From: Polydactylus sextarius
Lineage: Eukaryota; Chordata; Actinopteri; Polynemidae
Direction: 5' to 3'
Assembly (NCBI GenBank): GCA_016801845.1
Contig: CM028906.1
Coordinates: forward strand, 2,356,001-2,420,000
Length of the DNA stretch: 64,000 nt
Part shown: in pieces, positions 58,741-64,000 of the stretch
Numbering within the stretch: position 1 is the first letter of the stretch
How the letters are laid out: every line of letters starts with the position of its first letter
Notes under the pieces: generated by a model
The model's input: only the letters and a program-made list of their open reading frames with translations
The model's database searches: none
What the model was told of the DNA's origin: nothing
Made by a program: the position numbers and the translations under genes

Positions 58741-61529
58741 CAGGGGAATTAAATTATGTGAAATATAATTCTTACTTTAATGTCCATGTTTCTTTAATAT
58801 TGACCACATGAATTGTTAACAGGTGATCTATCTACAAGAATATCACCATCTAATCACCTCCACTAGGATTTTTCAGTTTTTCTTTGTTTGAGATGATATA
58901 ATGAATAATAATTAGACTATTTTTACACAGTTGGTCGAACAAAATGAGTAATTTAAAGATGTTGCCCTGGTTCATTTCATGTGTACTTTCCAACCAGGAG
59001 ATAATAACAATAATCTAAGTCATTGCGTTCATACCTTCTCATCATGGTGAGATTGCTTGTTTTCAAGCCCAGTATGTGAAAACACTATATGTAGCTTTCA
59101 GTGTGATATACGTCAAGTGAAAGCACGTGAATAACAGTACAAAAATACAGAATATCAGCACCTCCAGTCTGCAAATGTCAGCATCAACCTTTTAAGACAG
59201 ATTTCACTTGACTGTTAAAAGAGATTTTTCTCATGGCTGGAACATCTCCCCTCCTCCCAGTGTACTTTGAAAAGCAATAATGACTTTCTTTTTATGGCTT
59301 TTACACTCACCCTGAGTTTCCTGAAGACCTATCTCAGCAGGTGAGAGTGAAAGGCAGAGCACCGTTGTGCTGCATTGGATTGCTAATGCCCTCCTGCCCC
59401 CTCCAGAGCAGGACAGATTGGGTGTGGGTGTGGTGGTGGGGGGTTTGGGCGATTATATTGCTGCTTTTTAAAATTATCATGACAAAGGGCCATAAATAGA
59501 CATATGTCTCCTCAGGAGGTGCTGCAAGTTAAAGCCAGATTTAATGGATGTTTTGGTGATTCATTGTTGAAGAGTTCATTGTTCAGTGGAATAAGCAAGG
59601 TTTTAACAGACTGCAAGAGTTCAGACAAAGAGCATGGGATAAAAGCTCTCATCTTGTTAGGTCTGTGAGTAATCGTCATGGATTCACCTCCACTATGTCA
59701 GTCTGTGGTTGTAATTGTCGCCGTTGTTGTATGAGAGCCTCATTTCCACATCACAAAGTGTCAAAAAGTCAGTGTTTGTCAAAGCTGAAAATAAGGCTGT
59801 TTTCCTCAGTTCCTGAAAAACTGACACTTTGGAGATAAGAGATTTTTTTTCACCTAACAACAACAACGCATGTGCTACTATCAGCATCAGGCAGGAGGAA
59901 GCCCATGCTGCTATTGAAAAGGACAACACACCTCGGTGTCCTCTCTCAGAGAGCACAGAGATGGTCTCATACTGCAGATTCATCAGGCTGAGCTGGAAGA
60001 GGCTGACGGCTGCAGTACCAGCTGAGGCTTCACACTGCAGTTTGATATGAGATAGAATCAGGCCTGAGGTCTGTGGCTTTTAACTGCAGCTTCTTTTGCA
60101 CAGATCCTGCTTTATTGTTGTTGACAAGATTCTCTTTTACACTAGCTTTCACTCCTTACTATCATTCAAACAAAGCAAGCATAACAGTGCCACTGTGTGT
60201 GATATTAGATGATATGACACTGTGGTGTACACAGGATCTTGTGTGTTTGTCAGCTTTGCCAGGTCTCCTTGCAATTATCTCCATATTCCATGTACATACC
60301 CTTCATACAGAAGAACATGGCAGAAGTAACGGTGCAGCATTCCTGTCCTGAGCAGGCTGTTAGAGACTTGATGATGAGGAGGTGGATTCTCCCTCAGCAG
60401 CCACCCGAGCTGCTTTTGAGCATGAAAAAACTCAGACTGACAGTTACGTACAGGTTTCCTTTTTTATATATAAAAAAAAAAATTTAGACCTAGATTTACT
60501 TACTGAAAGAGTTTTGGTTTGTGTTATCTTTAAATAATTTTTAAATTGATTTAATTAACTCTTAATTTAATATAAAGGAACACCAGAAGTGTGACTTGTG
60601 TGTTTTAGACATATTTTTCTCTGTATTAATTCATTAAAAACTTCAGATTGTGGGGTCTCCATAGCTGTTGACTATGACATGACATGACATGGCTCTCAAC
60701 TATTGAGGAAAAAATTAGATTTATATCAAAATTTTAAATAATAATAATAATAAAAAATCCTCTTTCAAATTGGTGTTTTAATTGTTTTGAAAGAAACAAC
60801 AAAGAATCAACACCAACATGAACCAAAAAATGTTTTAGTAGTAAATCACTGAAGTAATAACTGAGTAATTCTGTTGCTTTTTAAAATTATTTTCCCCATG
60901 GATTTTTTCTTAGACAGATACAGCTAATTTGACTTCAACGCAGTAAAAAGCCCAGGTGTTTAAGGACATGTATGATCATATGGCAGTTGGCTTCATGTGT
61001 AATGATCTCATCTCTGTCTAATGTGTCTCGATCAGATTCCACTTCCTGTGCAGTTGTCCCCTCGCCTTCCTGTGTGAGGTCATGGCTGAGGACATAACCA
61101 TATTAATTAAGAATGGGCATCTGCCTCTCCTGACTCCACATCCTTCCATTGATCTCCCTCCAAAGGTGCCCTTCTCCGTCCCTCGGTGTCTGTCCGTCTC
61201 TGCTTTCCTTGCGTTAGTCGTCACAGGGAGCCCGTTGGTGCAGACAAACAGGCCTTTGTAAGCGGCGACCCCTGGGGAATCAGCGTTGCAGAGGCGGTTA
61301 GACTAACACAATCAGTTCCATCTCTGTCTGGAAACAGGAGGCAGAGTGGAAAAGGAAAGAGAGAGAGAGAGAGGACAGGAGGTAGAGGTCAGAAAGGCTG
61401 AAATCACCCTCCCCAGAGTCCCATGCTCAGGGTCACCCAGGGCCCAGGAGCAGATTTGATGTATTTGTGACCTCTGTGGAGCCAGCAGTGAGCCGATGAC
61501 GTCTGCTGCTCATGACGCACTTGATTCAA
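58740..61529. other. nav2 intron 1, mostly plain
   Basis: AT-rich intronic DNA. A second element-like stretch lies at about 59275-59560. A short (TGACA)n run is at 60674-60692 and an (AATA/ATA)-rich run at about 60737-60757. A (GA)n tract is at 61357-61373. No gene is recognised. Confidence 0.55.
61357..61373. repeat. (GA)n tract
   Basis: Short GA repeat of about 17 bases. Confidence 0.85.
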
Positions 61530-62205
61530 AACAAAACTGAACAAATCAGAAGTAGAAAGTGTCATCAGTACAGCAAATCGGTCATGTGTGGCTTTTACAC
61601 ACTGGCCTCCAGAGCTTTCTCAGAATATTGCCAGGAACAAAAAAGCAACCAGTTACAAGAAGTAGATCTGAGGATTGAGAAGAGGACTACCCAGAGAGGT
61701 TATGGTGACTCAGATAACCACTCTTTACTACTGTGGTGAGCAGAAAAACATCTCAGAGTGCAGCTGTCCAACTTGGGGCACAGACTCACCAAAACTGGAA
61801 AACATGGCCTGGTCTGATGATCTGGATTTATGCTGAGGCAGCAGATGATAGTTAGAAATTGGCAACAAAAATGGATTCAACCTGCATCAACAGTTCTAGC
61901 TGCTGATGGTTGTTTGATGGTGTGTGGATGTTTTCTTTGCACACTCTGGGCTCATTATAACCAATCAACAATTGCTAGAATGCTGTCATCTGTCTGAATA
62001 CTGTTGCTGACCATATTCATCTCTTAATGGCCACAATTTACCATCTTCCAAAGGCTACTTTCAGCATGGAAATGCCCCATGTCATAAAGCAGCATGTCAG
62101 TGAGTGTCATGTTCAGTCACCAAATCTGTATCCAGAAGAACAAATCTGACAAATCTGCAGTTGTGTCACCATGATCCAACATCTTGTGGAATTAAATATA
62201 CTGAA
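61530..62205 (+). mobile_element. Decayed Tc1/mariner-type transposon (transposase remnant)
   Basis: The DNA closely follows the coding strand of a Tc1-like transposase common in fish genomes. The helix-turn-helix-side segment (61660-61765, around GATCTGAGGATTGAGAAGAG) is followed by the catalytic-region text: GTGGCCTGGTCTGATGA-like near 61805, GGTGTGTGGATGTTTTCTT near 61919, CCACAATTTACCATCTTCC near 62032 and CCAACATCTTGTGGAATT near 62178. The reading frame is broken by stops and indels. Part of the middle and the stretch before the last block are missing compared with full-length relatives of about 340 codons. No clear terminal inverted repeats or TA duplications were identified. This is an inactive fossil. 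Confidence 0.8.
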
Positions 62206-62586
62206 CTGTAGGAGTACATACAGTTTCTCTAATGCAGTAGTAAACTGTAAAGAGCATAATGCACATACAGGTTCAGAACAGATTAGCATGTGAAGTTCAG
62301 ACTGGGCCTGCAGCTGCAGAGGTCTGGTTGATTCTTAGCTGTACTTGTTTGATGTGACTGTTCAGTGTCAACAGGTATTATATGGCTGCAGCCATAAAAT
62401 ATTACTTGGCTTCCTGTCAACGTTGTCTGGTTGTGAAAAAAAAACCCAAAACAAAACAAAAAAAAAATCGACAGTAGATTTTCACATCTTTGCATACAAC
62501 TTTGCTACAGCTTCGGGGATTTTCCCAAGATGTTTTATTCCTCTGATTTCAACCTGGATAGAATCACAATGAGCGTGTGATGAGTG

Positions 62587-62590
<4 letters not shown>

Positions 62591-62628
<38 letters not shown>
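62591..62628. repeat. (TG)n microsatellite
   Basis: An uninterrupted TG array of about 38 bases, soon followed by a T9 run. Confidence 0.96.
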
Positions 62629-62632
<4 letters not shown>

Positions 62633-63628
62633 CATGCATTTTTTTTTTTGTTGTTCTTCATGTCTGTGCTCGCTCAGTTAACACAGCCGCTCTCTGAGCG
62701 TCCCTGATAGCTGTCGAATCCTACAATGAGGTCGTAAATCTGCCATACAAGAAGCTTCGCTGTAATTCGAAACACATTGAGTCTCTGCATCTATCACACA
62801 CACAATGTATGCGATGGATACAAGACACACCTCATTAATATAAACACAAAGAAATCCCCCACTACCTGGAGTTCTATCACTTTTTATCACTTTCCTGTGG
62901 GAGTTAAGCTGAGTTGAGTTCATTTTAAATTTAAGGACCTCTTTGTAGATTAAGAAGATTTTACGGAACAAACATCAAACAGACACTGTGCAATCAAACT
63001 TTCGTTAGATTCATTTTATTTTGAAAAGAAGTTCACCTACTCCACTGGTGTGCTTCATCTCCACATCCTGTTTCCTCTGGACAGCACAGTCCAGATTGTG
63101 CAATGTCTCACTGATGTGTATTGAAGTACTTTAATTAAGAGGGGTGGTCTCAGCTGGTCGCCACAGTAACCAGACCCAGATGGCATCCTCATATGCAAAG
63201 TGTGCTAATCAGTTTTATGATTGAATACCAGATAACTTAAGTGACATTTCCTTTTCTCTTTGCAGGCCTGTTATTTATTTACATGTGTATTAGCTAAAAT
63301 GAAACTGAGTTCCTTATGAATAGAAATTGTTTCAAACCTTTTTCCTAATGGAGTTAAAGCTTTCAGATTATATGGAGAAAATGAAATGCACAAAGATTTC
63401 ATTTTAACATCCATCCATAGTTTAACATCTTCCTCTCTTTTTATTTTCACCAACTCCGTCCATCTTTTCTCTGCATTCACACGCCTCTCTGCAAGGATCT
63501 CAATAAAACTTTGCAAGCCACATCAGATGTTTATGCCCTGGCCACAGTGGCTGATTAAAAGTATGAATAATCAGTTCGCTGAAATGTTTTTTTGGTTTTT
63601 AGTTACATCATCAGTATTACATCCATCT

Positions 63629-63654
63629 GTGTGGTGTGGTGTGGTGTGGTGTGG
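63629..63654. repeat. (GTGGT)n pentanucleotide repeat
   Basis: About five tandem copies of a five-base unit, ending at GTGGCGAG. Confidence 0.92.
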
Positions 63655-64000
63655 CGAGCCACCAAAATCAGCATGTGTACTGTGGTCAGAGATGCTTTCC
63701 ATTCTCTGCTACTGGAGATTGTGTCTGCACAGATGACGCTGCCAGATCTGTATTAATGAATAAGACAGTTGCCTTTTTGTTACCTGGTTAGTGATGACAT
63801 CTTTATAAACCAATTTAACATTAAATAAGTAAATATAAGTACGACATGTAACGTATGTCATTCCACACACTATAGTATGTAATGATAAATGTGTGATTTA
63901 AGTGAGGAAGTCAATAAAAAAGACAAATAAAGTAGTCACTTTCCTATTACCCACCCTACACTGTGGGCCCCTGTCCAATTACTTTTGTGCATGTCTCTTT

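Larger units (their letters stand above)
62206..64000. other. nav2 intron 1, plain, to window edge
   Basis: AT-rich DNA with a (TG)n array at 62591-62628 and a (GTGGT)n run at 63629-63654. A short complex patch at about 63130-63230 contains ATATGCAAAG and GTGCTAATCAG and could be regulatory. No exon is recognised. Confidence 0.55.

Noticed and set aside
1..64000. CRISPR array, prokaryotic operon, phage or integrated virus
   Set aside because: No spaced direct repeats, no dense ORF clusters, and no capsid, integrase or retroviral signature. The DNA is vertebrate in character throughout.
1..64000. tRNA or rRNA genes
   Set aside because: No A-box/B-box pair or rRNA-like conserved tract was recognised by eye; a covariance-model scan would be decisive.

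Overview
This window looks like nuclear DNA from a ray-finned (probably percomorph) fish. It is AT-rich and almost entirely non-coding. It has many long (CA)n/(GT)n microsatellites, worn non-LTR retrotransposon 3' ends, a decayed Tc1-type transposon and vertebrate splice-site architecture. There are no operons, no bacterial-type gene density, no CRISPR array and no tRNA or rRNA gene that I can recognise.

The only protein-coding feature I can name with confidence is the first coding exon of a neuron navigator 2 gene (nav2) at 54942-55160 on the + strand. The translated start, MPAILVASNMKSGLPKP, is nearly the same as the start of mammalian NAV2. The exon ends at a CAG|GTATAC splice donor, where the human NAV2 protein continues into its calponin-homology domain. 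The CG-richer DNA at about 54170-54941 is the likely promoter and 5' leader. It carries small upstream ORFs and possibly a 119-bp leader intron. Everything from 55161 to the right edge should be nav2 intron 1. The DNA to the left is either 5' intergenic sequence or an intron of a longer nav2 isoform. No second known gene is recognisable.

Layout: 1-2460 holds an (AT)n microsatellite and plain DNA. 2470-3860 has patches that look like conserved non-coding elements (homeodomain-type TAAT/ATTA cores in otherwise complex sequence). 3860-18770 is mostly featureless, with a few microsatellites, one small hAT-like inverted-repeat element (about 11528-11744) and an impure GAT/ATG tract (about 16828-17035). 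18775-19205 is an antisense LINE 3' fragment. 20733-20782 is a near-perfect 50-bp palindrome. 22000-26120 holds the longest CA/GT arrays. 33220-33556 is a second LINE 3' end. 33960-41760 is the densest stretch of complex, element-like sequence; it holds three minus-strand segments that could be exons of an unrecognised gene or conserved enhancers. 41760-54100 is mostly plain, with homopolymers, microsatellites and one perfect hairpin (52414-52453). 55620-55970 is a CpG-rich patch just inside nav2 intron 1. 58150-58740 is the most enhancer-like stretch of the window. 61530-62205 is a dead Tc1-like transposase copy.

The likely working picture is one nav2 promoter with its leader and first coding exon, set in a large regulatory domain with candidate enhancers on both sides and scattered, inactive repeats. 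I found no convincing new biological system. The items most worth checking are the candidate minus-strand exons, the 58.2-58.7 kb block and the 20.7 kb palindrome.
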